A stretch of 64,000 bases of DNA from Bacillus sp. OK048 (GCF_900103525.1 NZ_FNHN01000013.1:1-64000); one strand, 5' to 3'. Positions 19,185-28,399 are shown, numbered from the stretch's first letter. The notes: a model not told the origin generated them from the letters alone. Numbers and translations: made by a program.

Positions 19185-19511
19185 ATGCTTGGAAAAGTAA
19201 CAGTGTTATTGTTTCTAAAACATGTCCGAAATAAGCTATCTAAGTACAACATTAACCTTGTTCATTTTATACAAGGCAGAATTCGGCTTCAATCCGATAC
19301 CTGGATCGTGAACAAGGACCTAATTCATATGATTGTTAAACTTATGAATCGTGAACTTTTTATTTATCAAGTAAAGTTTACTAGGGAAACAGGGAGCTTG
19401 CTAATTACCTATGACACAGCATACTTAACAACACTGGATGAGATGGACAGTTGGTTTTCCATACTAGATGAAGTATATAAAAAGCAATATGGATCTAGGA
19501 AAGAAGGATGA
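19185..19511 (+). CDS. HMA-like domain protein 1 of the P-type ATPase cluster
   Basis: A 108-aa protein with the motif HFIQGRIRLQ, a variant of the H-x-x-P-G-R-x-R-L signature shared by the next three genes. The fold is probably ferredoxin-like, as in heavy-metal-associated domains, but it lacks the CxxC metal motif. No membrane helix is obvious. The stop overlaps the next start as ATGA, so the genes are translationally coupled. The start follows GTTGAAGAAGA, which is weak. It may be a regulatory or docking subunit; the function is unproven. Confidence 0.65.
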   Translation: MLGKVTVLLFLKHVRNKLSKYNINLVHFIQGRIRLQSDTWIVNKDLIHMIVKLMNRELFIYQVKFTRETGSLLITYDTAYLTTLDEMDSWFSILDEVYKKQYGSRKEG

Positions 19512-20056
19512 GAATGATATCAACCTTTGTCGGCTTGGGAGCTTCCTTACTTGCTCCTAAATTACTTTCACAACTACGTGATCAAAAAATAAAAATTCTC
19601 CATGCAATGCCTGGAAGACTAAGGATACAGTGTGACAAGTGGAAAAGTGAGCTTGTTGCCTCTCATTTACAGAAGAAAATTAGTAGCCTACCACTAGTTG
19701 CTACCTGCAAAGCTTCAGGAGTAACAGGGAGTATTCTTATTGAGTTTATTGTACCAACTATCACTGAACAAGAATTTGATGAGTTGATGCAATTCATCGT
19801 ACAAGAAGCATCTGATGCGATACTGGATACAGATGCAAAAATGATGAGAACGATGCAACAATCAATAACGATGATTGATAGGGGGATTAAAAGACAAACG
19901 AATGGATTTGCTGATTTTGATAGTTTGTTTGTCCTATTTTTGTTAGGTAAAGGTATTCATAGTTTTAGTACAGCTCCTGCCTTTGCAAGCAATTTACTCT
20001 ATTGGGCGTATACTATTATTAAAGGGAAGGATCAGAGCGGACCATATGATAAATAG
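19508..20056 (+). CDS. HMA-like domain protein 2 with membrane tail
   Basis: A 182-aa protein. Residues about 25-100 form an HMA-like domain with HAMPGRLRIQ and no CxxC, followed by a linker and a hydrophobic C-terminus (about 140-172). The ATG overlaps the previous stop; its own end overlaps the ATPase start at 20046 by 11 bp. Together with its neighbours it looks like an accessory subunit of the P-type ATPase. Confidence 0.65.
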   Translation: MRMISTFVGLGASLLAPKLLSQLRDQKIKILHAMPGRLRIQCDKWKSELVASHLQKKISSLPLVATCKASGVTGSILIEFIVPTITEQEFDELMQFIVQEASDAILDTDAKMMRTMQQSITMIDRGIKRQTNGFADFDSLFVLFLLGKGIHSFSTAPAFASNLLYWAYTIIKGKDQSGPYDK

Positions 20057-22163
20057 TGTGAAAGTTGCTCATTCGTTGCCTGGTAGAAGTCGTTTAACGA
20101 TTAAAAGTTCATTGCGGCCAGTCTTAGTTGAGTGTCTATTTCGGGAAATTTCTGGTATATACTCTGCAACCTACAACGAAGTAACAGGCAGTTTAATTTT
20201 ATATCATAACTGTAAACTTACGCTAAAGAAGATTTTAAAGTACATTAAACTTTACTTATTAAATAGAAAAAGGGAAGAAAAACAGGAATGGTTACATTAT
20301 CTTAGCATAGTAGTTTGTGCTGGAGTGTTTTTTGCAAGCTGGTATGTAAATCGGAATCCTTTGTTAATGATATGGAGCCCAATCGTTCATAAGGTTGTCA
20401 TTGCAACTGCTCTTCTTACTTCCCTTGATGTTATGAAGGATGGTGTGTTAAATGTACTTAAGGAACATAAACCTAATGCTAATACATTAACAGCTACTTC
20501 CATTTTAGCTGCGATATACATCGGAAATCCTGCCTCTGCTCTTGTTATTACGATGATGTCTACAGTAAGTGAACTTCTTACACAATATACAACAGAGAAA
20601 ACAAAAAACTATATACGCTCTGTACTTCAATTAAATACAAACTATGCTTGGCGAATAAATAAAAACGGTGAAGAAGAAAAAGTAGAAACCTCAAAAATAA
20701 TAGCTTCAGATCGTATAAAGGTCTACGTAGGAGAGAGAGTTCCAGTTGATGGAACGGTCCTATCAGGTACGGCTGCTGTAGATGAATCCTCTATAACAGG
20801 TGAGTACATGCCAAAAGAGGTAACAACTTCAATGAAGGTGTATGCCGGAAGCATATTACAAAGTGGTGAGTTAACAGTAGTGGCAGAGAAAGTTGGAAAT
20901 GATACGGCTATATCCAGAATCCTTCAGTTATTAGAAGAAGCACAGGAAAAAAGGGCACCTATACAAAATATGACTGACACACTAGCTGAAAAAATGGTAC
21001 CAGTTTCCTTTGGGTTGGCACTATTAACGTTCTTGTTAACAAGAAACGTAAATCGAGCGATGAATATGCTTGTCATCGACTTTGTGTGTGGTATTAAATT
21101 ATCGACTGCAACAGCTCTTTACGCTTCAATTGGGAAAGCCGCAAAGAATGGTGCCATTGTAAAAGGAAGTAACCACATTGAGAGTATGTCAAAGTTGGGG
21201 ACCGTTATTTTAGACAAGACAGGCACGATTACAGAAGGCTCACCAATTGTAAAGGATGTACTAACATATAATGGCTACTCAAAGGAGCAAGTGGTACAAT
21301 TTGCGGCTGTAGCTGAGAAGAATTCTTCCCACCCAATTGCCGATGCGATTTTAAAAAAGGCAAAAGAATGGGGAATTAAAATACCGAATCGAGATCAACA
21401 TTCACAGATGGAAACGATAGTTGGAAAAGGAATAAGTGCAAGCTTAGATGGTAAACAAATTGTTGTGGGTAGTCTTCGATTTATGAGAGAAATGAAGGTC
21501 AATATTGAGGAATACCTTCATAAGATTAATCAAGAGGATAATGTAATTTATGTTGCCTATAATCATTCACTTGTTGGTGTAATTAGTATATTTGATAAGA
21601 TACGAAATGGTATGTACCAAACCGTTCAGCATTTAAGGCATCAGGGAATTAATGAGATTGTAATGATAACAGGAGATAAAAGGGCTGTTGCTAAAGAGAC
21701 TGCACTACGTCTGGGCTTAGATTGGTATCATGCTGAGACCCTTCCATCAGAGAAAGCAGAATTTGTAAAAAACTATGGTCAGCGTCATACGGTAATGATG
21801 GTTGGTGATGGTATTAATGATGCTCCAGCACTAGCGCATGCTCAAATTGGTGTGACGATGGGCTCGAAACGCACAGACATAGCTTCAGAGGCAAGTGATA
21901 TCATTATCACAGGAGATAACCCAACCATTTTGCCAGAGTTAGTTGGCTTATCCAAATTAACAATGAATAAGATTAAACAAAACTTTATAGCGACCTTCGT
22001 CATAAATGGGGCAGCCATCCTTCTTGGAGCTTTAGGTGTTATTACTCCAGTATTAGGGGCAGCTATACATAATGCTGCTACAATTGGTGTAGTGTTGAAT
22101 AGCGCTACTATTTTATGGAAGGGAGATAAACGAATTGGGACCGAAATTTTACATTTTGCATGA
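20046..22163 (+). CDS. heavy-metal P-type ATPase, CtpC-like (lacks CPC motif)
   Basis: A P1B-type metal-transporting ATPase of 705 aa. The N-terminal HMA-like domain has HSLPGRSRLT. The actuator is TGEYMP, the phosphorylation motif DKTGT (Asp about 390), the nucleotide-site SSHPIAD and the hinge GDGINDAP (about 587). The transmembrane metal motif reads VCGIKLSTAT (Cys about 348): Cys followed by Gly, with no Pro, unlike CPC copper/zinc pumps and more like the SCAIKL-type motif of CtpC-like Mn/Zn exporters. The start is ATG 20046; the longer frame from 19983 overlaps too much. Mn2+ export is the best guess beside a Mn importer. Confidence 0.85.
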   Translation: MINSVKVAHSLPGRSRLTIKSSLRPVLVECLFREISGIYSATYNEVTGSLILYHNCKLTLKKILKYIKLYLLNRKREEKQEWLHYLSIVVCAGVFFASWYVNRNPLLMIWSPIVHKVVIATALLTSLDVMKDGVLNVLKEHKPNANTLTATSILAAIYIGNPASALVITMMSTVSELLTQYTTEKTKNYIRSVLQLNTNYAWRINKNGEEEKVETSKIIASDRIKVYVGERVPVDGTVLSGTAAVDESSITGEYMPKEVTTSMKVYAGSILQSGELTVVAEKVGNDTAISRILQLLEEAQEKRAPIQNMTDTLAEKMVPVSFGLALLTFLLTRNVNRAMNMLVIDFVCGIKLSTATALYASIGKAAKNGAIVKGSNHIESMSKLGTVILDKTGTITEGSPIVKDVLTYNGYSKEQVVQFAAVAEKNSSHPIADAILKKAKEWGIKIPNRDQHSQMETIVGKGISASLDGKQIVVGSLRFMREMKVNIEEYLHKINQEDNVIYVAYNHSLVGVISIFDKIRNGMYQTVQHLRHQGINEIVMITGDKRAVAKETALRLGLDWYHAETLPSEKAEFVKNYGQRHTVMMVGDGINDAPALAHAQIGVTMGSKRTDIASEASDIIITGDNPTILPELVGLSKLTMNKIKQNFIATFVINGAAILLGALGVITPVLGAAIHNAATIGVVLNSATILWKGDKRIGTEILHFA

Positions 22164-22719
22164 TATTCCTGGTAGAATTCGATTGCAAATCCTGGCTCTT
22201 CGTGATAAGACCTCTCATGCCGAAATTGAAGGAATGTTTTCATCGCTAAATGGCATCCGACTGGTGAGAATAGAACCGGTAATTAACACTATGTTGGTAG
22301 AGTATGACGATGGACATCTTTCTAGAAATAGTCTATTGCGGTATATTTCCTTATTTTTTCAACAAACAAGGTTTGATCCATTTGACTCACTAATGGTTAA
22401 TCTTAAACCGAGGTTAAGAAGTGAATTATTTCGATCATTAGTAAGTGGACTCTTGTTATTTGCTGCGTATATGAGGAAAGCAACTGTTAAAAGACCAGAT
22501 GCCTTTGAATATATAGCAGTTATTGCTACTGGTTATACAGTTTTGTCACATGGAACGAACAAATTAAATCACCCAGACGTGCTAACTGGAATTATCAGCC
22601 TTGTATCATTGGGAACAGGAAATATGCTTCATATCTCCACGATTACATGGGCCATTAATATTATAGAGATTCTTTATGACATCTATAAGAGTAACAGATT
22701 GAATTATGCAATGTATTAA
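22135..22719 (+). CDS. HMA-like domain membrane protein 3
   Basis: A 194-aa protein beginning at TTG 22135 after GGGAG, overlapping the ATPase by 29 bp. Residues about 5-75 have HDIPGRIRLQ, the fourth copy of the H-x-x-P-G-R-x-R motif, then three hydrophobic segments from about residue 95 to 180. It has no CxxC. Overlap and shared domain tie it to the ATPase as an accessory membrane subunit; no function is known to me. Confidence 0.65.
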   Translation: MGPKFYILHDIPGRIRLQILALRDKTSHAEIEGMFSSLNGIRLVRIEPVINTMLVEYDDGHLSRNSLLRYISLFFQQTRFDPFDSLMVNLKPRLRSELFRSLVSGLLLFAAYMRKATVKRPDAFEYIAVIATGYTVLSHGTNKLNHPDVLTGIISLVSLGTGNMLHISTITWAINIIEILYDIYKSNRLNYAMY

Positions 22720-22780
22720 GATAATAGATTCATATTCCAATATGAACTGATTATAAAAAAACTATTAGGAGGAAATTTCT

Positions 22781-23014
22781 ATGGCATTAAACCAAGATTT
22801 TTTAATGGGGTTTGTATCTGGAGCAGTAGTAGGAGCAGTTGGTTATCGCTTGTATGAACAAAACAGCGGTCAACTAAATCGTTTAATTCAGCCTGAGGGA
22901 GGTGGAGCTAATCCTTTTAGGCAAAATTCAAACTCTTATCGTCCTTCAATGGAAGAATTAATGGCTCAGAAAGAACGATTAGAAGATCTTATTGCAGAAA
23001 TGCAAGTAAAATAA
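22781..23014 (+). CDS. small single-span membrane protein (YtxH/PacL-like)
   Basis: A 77-aa protein with one Gly/Val-rich N-terminal helix (MGFVSGAVVGAVGYRLYEQ, residues 9-27), a Gly/Asn-rich linker and a charged C-terminal helix (EELMAQKERLEDLIAEMQ). The start has an AGGAGG site. It closes the P-type ATPase operon before a terminator. Position and layout recall mycobacterial PacL proteins that partner P-type ATPases; that is analogy, not homology. Confidence 0.65.
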   Translation: MALNQDFLMGFVSGAVVGAVGYRLYEQNSGQLNRLIQPEGGGANPFRQNSNSYRPSMEELMAQKERLEDLIAEMQVK

Positions 23015-23018
23015 GAAG

Positions 23019-23048
23019 AAGAGTACCATCTTTGGTACTCTTTTATCT
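23019..23048 (+). terminator. terminator of the P-type ATPase operon
   Basis: A perfect 10-bp stem AAGAGTACCA / TGGTACTCTT with a TCTT loop and a short T-rich tail. Confidence 0.8.
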
Positions 23049-23291
23049 TAAAGGTGGACAAGTATGAGCAAACCTATCTACATTGGCTACTATAGAAATA
23101 ATCTTAATTTATTATTTATTTAGCTAAATTTCTTGGGATAATTCCTCTGGGTTAACTATAATGAATTAGAATGATTGTACCTGGGTTTAAACATAATGAA
23201 TTAACTAGCTTCTGGGACATTACTGAAGAACATGGTGTTGATCATTAATGCGTATCGTAGACATGGCTATGTAGGAAAAGAATATACATTA
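23049..23291. other. non-coding stretch with possible gene debris
   Basis: Between the two transcription units there are only broken short frames, the longest beginning MSKPIYIGYYR at 23064 and stopping after 19 codons. No family could be assigned. It reads as decayed sequence. Confidence 0.4.
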
Positions 23292-23330
23292 AAAGAGCGC
23301 AACTTGAAATAACTCAAATTGCGCTCTTTG
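23292..23330 (-). terminator. terminator overlapping the MFS gene end
   Basis: A 10-bp stem AAGAGCGCAA / TTGCGCTCTT. On the minus strand it begins inside the last codons of the MFS gene and is followed by TTTTAATG. Confidence 0.7.
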
Positions 23331-24483
23331 GTTTATAAGCAGTCTTTTTCTTACTGCTAATAGAAATGACGACAGTAATGAATGATAAGATGATGAATAT
23401 TCCACCTGCAAATGGATTTACTTCGACTGAAAGTGTATCTACAATTCCAGCTCCAATCACTGAACCAACAGCAACACCTAAATGAAGAGCTGAATTATTC
23501 AAGCTTTGCTGAATTTCCGATGATTCAGGCGCTATTTCAATCAAATAAGATTGCATGGCCGGTGAAATCGCCCAACTGAGGATCCCCCAAATGATAATGA
23601 TGGTGAGAAATAATGGAAAGAAATCTGTTGAGAATGGAAATATAAAGAATATAGCACTAAAAAAGACTAGGGCAATAACCATTGTTTTTCTTGATCCCCA
23701 TAAATCTGCCATTACCCCGCCAAGACCTCCACCGACTACAGCAGAAAAACCAAAAATGAAATAGATGATACTAATCCAAGTAGCATTAAAACCAGTGGTT
23801 GCTTCTAAATAAGGCTTAAAATAGGCATACATAATCGTATGGCCTGTCATATAGAGGAATGTCGTTGTCAGCCCTAATGTGATTTTGTGATTTTTAAATG
23901 CTGCAAGCTGCTGCCTCAATGGAATTTGAGGTTTCGGTTGTATAGTCCCCATTAATACATGAACACCAATAATAGATAATGCGGTTAAAATAGTTATAAG
24001 TACGAATGGTGCTCTCCAGCCATAACTATCTCCGATGATAAGCCCGAGCGGTACCCCTAAAACTAACGAAGCACTTACTCCCACAGAGACAATCCCAATG
24101 GCCCTGCCTTTATACTGTTCTCCTACTAAGCTAGGAGCCATAACTAAACACAATATGATTAATAGCGCTCCACTTAACGCTAAAATAATTCTTCCTATAA
24201 ACAAAATAGAAAAAGTGGGTGCAACTACTGTTACGATACAACCAATTAAAAAGATGTACAAGCAAACTAATGTTAGCCGTTTTCTTTCTATATTAGCTGT
24301 CATGACAAGTAAAATTGGCGCTGCAACTGCAAAAATGACAGCAAAAACAGTGATCAGCAAACCGGCTTGGCCGATGCTTACATGTAAATCCTCTGCAATC
24401 AAATCTAAAATCCCGCTAATGATCAGTTCAACCAGACCTATAATAAAGGATATGATCATTAAAAAATATATACGCTTATCCAT
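23314..24483 (-). CDS. MFS transporter, DHA1 (AraJ/YdhP-like)
   Basis: A 389-aa major facilitator with 12 hydrophobic segments. Motif C-like VSASLVLGVPLG in helix 5 and a loop 2-3 region are typical of DHA1 exporters of the AraJ/YbcL type that expel sugars, arabinose-like compounds or drugs. It stands alone on the minus strand with its own terminator. GAAGGAG precedes the ATG. The substrate cannot be inferred. Confidence 0.85.
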   Translation of the reverse strand: MDKRIYFLMIISFIIGLVELIISGILDLIAEDLHVSIGQAGLLITVFAVIFAVAAPILLVMTANIERKRLTLVCLYIFLIGCIVTVVAPTFSILFIGRIILALSGALLIILCLVMAPSLVGEQYKGRAIGIVSVGVSASLVLGVPLGLIIGDSYGWRAPFVLITILTALSIIGVHVLMGTIQPKPQIPLRQQLAAFKNHKITLGLTTTFLYMTGHTIMYAYFKPYLEATTGFNATWISIIYFIFGFSAVVGGGLGGVMADLWGSRKTMVIALVFFSAIFFIFPFSTDFFPLFLTIIIIWGILSWAISPAMQSYLIEIAPESSEIQQSLNNSALHLGVAVGSVIGAGIVDTLSVEVNPFAGGIFIILSFITVVISISSKKKTAYKPKSAI

Positions 24484-24573
24484 GTTGTCTCCTTCCTAAT
24501 TATATCCCAAACTATATACTATCTTTTGATGATAGTTTACTCAAGAATAAGATATTAATGTCACAATTACATA

Positions 24574-24780
24574 ATGGTGAAACAGTCTATAAAGAGGTAA
24601 CTCAACTGTTCCAAAATAAAAGAGATACCACCTACAAGGTTTCCATTGGTAATAAAGTCAATAGAAACAACTGATAATCATCCATTCTGGGTTGAAGGAA
24701 AAGGTTTGGTACTAGGCGAAGAGTAAAAAGCAGGTGATAAATTACAACAGGATAATGGAACTACACGAACATCAACAAAA
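24574..24780 (+). pseudogene. degraded HINT-domain fragment (polymorphic-toxin type)
   Basis: Two adjacent frames together read as a pretoxin HINT domain: GETVYKEVTQLFQNK, then, after a frameshift, IETTDNHPFWVEGKGLV and, after a stop codon, KAGDKLQQDNGT. The TxxHPFWVEGKG block is the autoprocessing motif that follows the TxDHPF His. No complete gene remains. It suggests that a contact-dependent or secreted toxin gene once stood here. Confidence 0.6.
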
Positions 24781-24817
24781 AGACACTCCTTTTAAGAGAA
24801 TACGTTAGACTTTCATT

Positions 24818-24843
24818 AGCATCTCTTTATGAGGTGCTTTTTG
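24818..24843 (+). terminator. terminator after the HINT remnant
   Basis: A stem AGCATCTC / GAGGTGCT with a 5-nt loop and a T5 tail; it may have ended the lost toxin operon. Confidence 0.6.
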
Positions 24844-24962
24844 TATTAGAAAAAGATTGCCGCTCACCATAAAAATCATTAATTCTTCTTTTAAATATTC
24901 TCATTCAATATAGCAAATAACTAATGGGTATAGAGTAAATTCAAAATAAGGGGCATAACACC

Positions 24963-26294
24963 GTGAAACGTTTGTTTAAGATGAGTTCTACTTGGTTTCC
25001 TATTTGGTGTATTTTAATACTCATGTTGATTATGGTAGGTGTTTACATACCTGCCTTTGGAGGTGCGAATAAAAATTTAACAGATGTTCCTTTAATTATT
25101 GTGAACGAAGATAAGGGCAAGGCGGGAGATAGAATTTTATTAAATCTAATTAAAACGCAAAATGGAAATTCCTTTAAATGGGATGTAGTGAAAACGAAGG
25201 AAAAGGCATTGAACGATTTGAAAAATAATCAAGCATATGGTGCATTAGTAATTCCTGCTGATTATTCAAAACAGCTTACCAAAGTACACGATTTGCTTAT
25301 ATCCGGAAATGGGGTTGGCAAACCTGCTAAATTAGACATTTTATTGAATGAGGGGGTTGGCCAATCAGCTTCAATGATTGCAAGCAATACCTTACAAACA
25401 GTTGCTTCAGCCACTTCGAATGGGATTAGCGGTCACTTTAAAAGTGAATTAAACGAAAAAGGAATTACTTTATCCCCAATGAATGCCTCTTTATTAGATC
25501 GACCTGTACAGTTTACCATGAAAAATGTTCTGGGACTTCCGGTCAATTTGAATAAGGGTATGACTCCGTTCGTGATGAGCATCATTGCTTCTATAACAGG
25601 GTTGGTGGGAACCAATATGATTCGTGGGTACCTTGAGAAGAGCAATGGAATTCTTAGAAAGAAAGGCTACCCTTTACCTGAGTCGCAAATTCTACAATCA
25701 GCACTGTTATTGGCGATCTTATTAGCGTTTTGTGGCTCCCTTATTTTGCAAATATCGGTATTTGGATTTTTTGGCAGTGTACATGCTTCTAGCATTTGGT
25801 ATATTTTCCTGTTTTCTTTGTTCTGTTGCTTAACTATGCTCTTCTTATTTAAAGCTGTTGCATTATTACTTGGCGGCTGGGGAATTTTGGTGATGTTCCC
25901 TATCAATTTTATGGGAATTTTTTCAAGCGGTGGAGCCATTCCACTCTCGACCTTGCCAACAGTTCATCGCTTTTTTAGTCTCATTTTACCCACTAGATAT
26001 ATGGTAGATGGTATGAGAGCGCTGCTATATTATCAAGGTAGAATGGAAGCAGGGCTTAGGGAAGCATTAGGGGCATTATCAATTTACTTTGTTGTCTCAT
26101 TGGCTATCATTTTTGCCTTCATAAGCTTTGCGCAAAAAAGAGAGAAACAACATATAGCTGCTAAAAAGGAAGAAAAAGTCGGAATACTAGTGAATAATGA
26201 ATTTCATTATCTGCTGCCTGCGGAACAGGGCGAACCTGGTTCTTCCCAACAGGTAAAACAGGATCCTAAGAACACTTCGAAAAATGATGAATGA
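24963..26294 (+). CDS. YhgE/Pip-like ABC-2 type permease
   Basis: A 443-aa membrane protein with one N-terminal helix (about 12-32), an extracellular domain of ~170 residues opening with LIIVNEDKG, and five or six C-terminal helices, the layout of the YhgE/Pip and DUF3533 branch of ABC-2 membrane proteins. IPLSTLPTVHRFFSLILPTRY is the conserved penultimate loop. The C-terminus is long, charged and cytoplasmic (about 385-443). It starts with GTG after GGGG and stands alone between terminators with no ATPase nearby. Relatives act in phage reception or ESX/type VII-like secretion; the role here is unknown. Confidence 0.75.
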   Translation: MKRLFKMSSTWFPIWCILILMLIMVGVYIPAFGGANKNLTDVPLIIVNEDKGKAGDRILLNLIKTQNGNSFKWDVVKTKEKALNDLKNNQAYGALVIPADYSKQLTKVHDLLISGNGVGKPAKLDILLNEGVGQSASMIASNTLQTVASATSNGISGHFKSELNEKGITLSPMNASLLDRPVQFTMKNVLGLPVNLNKGMTPFVMSIIASITGLVGTNMIRGYLEKSNGILRKKGYPLPESQILQSALLLAILLAFCGSLILQISVFGFFGSVHASSIWYIFLFSLFCCLTMLFLFKAVALLLGGWGILVMFPINFMGIFSSGGAIPLSTLPTVHRFFSLILPTRYMVDGMRALLYYQGRMEAGLREALGALSIYFVVSLAIIFAFISFAQKREKQHIAAKKEEKVGILVNNEFHYLLPAEQGEPGSSQQVKQDPKNTSKNDE

Positions 26295-26385
26295 TGGCGA
26301 CTCAGCAACTTTTTCCTTTGTGTTCTAACAATGATTTTTGTTACGGATTTGTCAATCTAACAATGAAATTTAACCTTTATTAATT

Positions 26386-26422
26386 GGGATTAAACTTGCA
26401 AAACGAGTTTAATCCTATTTTT
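26386..26422 (+). terminator. terminator after the YhgE-like gene
   Basis: GGATTAAACT / AGTTTAATCC stem with a loop and a TATTTTT tail. The rest of 26295-26604 is AT-rich with no ORF and presumably contains the promoter of the next gene. Confidence 0.75.
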
Positions 26423-26604
26423 CATTGTTTTTTCATCCCAGTAATCTTTGTTTTTTACAAGTTCCTTTGTACTATATTTTTTTCTATTAAATTACATTTT
26501 AATTACATTTTCGACTAATTCATTGTCTTTCCTACTTTTAGAAATTAAACTAGGAATAGATTTAGAAACTTATAAAATGATAGTGTATAAGAGGAGAATT
26601 TGAA

Positions 26605-27741
26605 ATGGTAAAAAAGATATTAAAATATACGGTAGCAGCTTTCATCCTCGCCACAACATATCAAGCAACACCTACTTTTGCAGATCCAATTACAAATGGG
26701 CAAATTGATGCTACGAAGGAACAAATTAGTGACTTTGAAACGAAGATTCAACAATTAGATAACCGAATTAGCTTAGCAATGGAGAAGAGCCAAAAACTAA
26801 ACGAAGAAATTAATAATCAACAAGCAAAAATTGTAGAAACAGAGGCTGAAATAGTAGAGGCTGAAACCGCTTTAAAAAGGCATAAAAAGATTTACTCTGA
26901 ACGCTTAAAAAGCCTTCAATTAAAGGGAAACCAGTCAATCGTTACATACGCTGAACTTTTGCTTTCATCTGGCAGTGTTTCAGAGTTTTTTAATCGTTTT
27001 ACTGCCATTTCACAAATTATTGAAAATGATACACAATTACTTAATGGTTTAAACGAAAAAGAACTATCGTTAAAAAATGCAGAGGAACAATTAACGAATC
27101 AGGTCAACCAATTAAAGCAGAGCCAAGTTGAATTAGCTGCTGAACAACAGCAGATTGAAGAGAGTAAGAAACAAATTGAAGATGATTTAGCTGCTGCTGA
27201 GGGGTTTTTACAAAATCAACTTAATCAAATGGCTCAACAAGAGGCACAGTTAGCTGCTGAACAAGCACAACAAGCACAACAAGCACAACAAGTGCAACAA
27301 GTACAACAAGCACAACTACAGCCGGAGCCCCAATCTTCAGTAAACCATGCAACAACACCTTCTGCTGTAGAAACGAGTGTAACTAGCTCTGCAACTGCAA
27401 GTGTGGTTATTGCCAATGCTAAACAATATTTAGGTGTACCATATGTTTGGGGAGGATCAACGCCAAGCGGATTTGATTGTTCTGGATATGTATCATACGT
27501 ATATCGTTCTGTTGGTATTAGCCTTCCAAGATCATCACGGGATCAGCAAAATGTTGGAACAAGAATACCATTGAATCAATTGCAGCCAGGAGATTTAGTA
27601 TTTAGGGGTTCTCCAGCCTATCATGTTGGAATTTATATCGGAGGCGGACAATATATCCATGCACCGCAAACAGGAGATGTTGTGAAAATTGCAGCATTTA
27701 ACCCATCACAGTTCTCTAGTGCTTCTCGAGTATTGCGTTAA
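26605..27741 (+). CDS. secreted NlpC/P60 peptidoglycan endopeptidase with coiled coil
   Basis: A 378-aa exported cell-wall hydrolase. A signal peptide (about 1-26, ending TFA-DP), two long coiled-coil stretches (about 30-105 and 145-215), a Gln/Ala-rich linker (about 215-240) and a C-terminal NlpC/P60 domain (about 260-378) with catalytic Cys in FDCSGY, His in HVGIYIG and a third polar His in YIHAPQ. The layout matches CwlO-type D,L-endopeptidases that FtsEX activates in Bacillus. The ATG follows AAGAGGAG. Single-gene unit with its own terminator. Confidence 0.9.
   Translation: MVKKILKYTVAAFILATTYQATPTFADPITNGQIDATKEQISDFETKIQQLDNRISLAMEKSQKLNEEINNQQAKIVETEAEIVEAETALKRHKKIYSERLKSLQLKGNQSIVTYAELLLSSGSVSEFFNRFTAISQIIENDTQLLNGLNEKELSLKNAEEQLTNQVNQLKQSQVELAAEQQQIEESKKQIEDDLAAAEGFLQNQLNQMAQQEAQLAAEQAQQAQQAQQVQQVQQAQLQPEPQSSVNHATTPSAVETSVTSSATASVVIANAKQYLGVPYVWGGSTPSGFDCSGYVSYVYRSVGISLPRSSRDQQNVGTRIPLNQLQPGDLVFRGSPAYHVGIYIGGGQYIHAPQTGDVVKIAAFNPSQFSSASRVLR
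27255..27316 (+). repeat. low-complexity CAA-rich repeat within the NlpC/P60 gene
   Basis: A run of GCACAACAA-type 9-bp units encodes the AQQ-rich linker. It could change length by slippage without loss of frame. Confidence 0.6.
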
Positions 27742-27767
27742 TAGTAGCATTAAATTAAATAACAATA

Positions 27768-27804
27768 AAAAGGCAACAAAGCTTAATGGTTGTTGCCTTC
27801 TTTA
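27768..27804 (+). terminator. terminator after the NlpC/P60 gene
   Basis: AAGGCAACAA / TTGTTGCCTT stem followed by CTTTAAT. It covers the upstream TTG (27790) of the GNAT frame, which argues for the later start. Confidence 0.75.
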
Positions 27805-27831
27805 ATAGTGCAGCAAGGGGATTCTTCTATC

Positions 27832-28260
27832 TTGAAAAATAAAACTTTTGGAAATATACATATTACAAAAATTGAAAAGGAGAAGGTATGGAAATTGAGG
27901 CATAAAGTCATGTGGCCAGATAGGGACTTGGACTACGTAAAATTAGAAGATGATCATTTAGGGATTCATTTTGGACTTTTTAAGGAAAACATGCTGATTT
28001 CTGTTATCTCACTTTTTATAAATAATGAAGTTTGCCAATTTAGAAAGTTCGCAACACTCCAAACTGAACAAGGTAAGGGGTATGGAAGTACTTTGTTAGA
28101 CTATGTAATGAATGAAGCAATGGACTGTGGCGTGAAGAGAATTTGGTGTAATGCCAGAAAGAATAAGCTTGGTTTTTATAAAAAATTCGGTTTACAAGAT
28201 ACCAATTACAGTTTTAATAAAGGAGGCAAAGCCTACGTTATAATGGAAAAAAATTTGTAG
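27832..28260 (+). CDS. GNAT family N-acetyltransferase
   Basis: A 142-aa acetyl-CoA-dependent acetyltransferase starting at TTG 27832 with an AAGGGGA site. It begins with RHKVMWPDRDLD, typical of GNATs that include B. subtilis YitI-like proteins; the acetyl-CoA loop is EQGKGYGSTLL (about 85-95) and the C-terminal FYKKFG is conserved. The substrate is unknown. The in-frame TTG at 27790 lies within the previous terminator. It is followed by repeat copy B. Confidence 0.82.
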   Translation: MKNKTFGNIHITKIEKEKVWKLRHKVMWPDRDLDYVKLEDDHLGIHFGLFKENMLISVISLFINNEVCQFRKFATLQTEQGKGYGSTLLDYVMNEAMDCGVKRIWCNARKNKLGFYKKFGLQDTNYSFNKGGKAYVIMEKNL

Positions 28261-28289
28261 TACAAGAATAAAGATACTACTTCATGGGA

Positions 28290-28399
28290 GTATACTTTAT
28301 AAGGGTTTTTAAGGAGTTTGCTAACAAATTGCTAACATAATTATAAATTAAACGAGGCTTTTCATTAGTTTTCCAAACTTTTGAAAGGCCTCTTTTTTT
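28290..28399 (+). repeat. GCTAAC-pair repeat with terminator, copy B
   Basis: TTATAAGGGTTTTTAAGG, GCTAAC boxes at 28320 and 28331 (11 bp apart), then the terminator GAGGCTTTTCA / TGAAAGGCCTC with an eight-T tail. It is the closest relative of copy A (about 45 bp nearly identical) and follows the GNAT gene. Confidence 0.75.

Noticed and set aside
27790..27831. Upstream TTG start for the GNAT gene
   Set aside because: It lies inside the terminator of the NlpC/P60 gene; the TTG at 27832 has the better ribosome-binding site.
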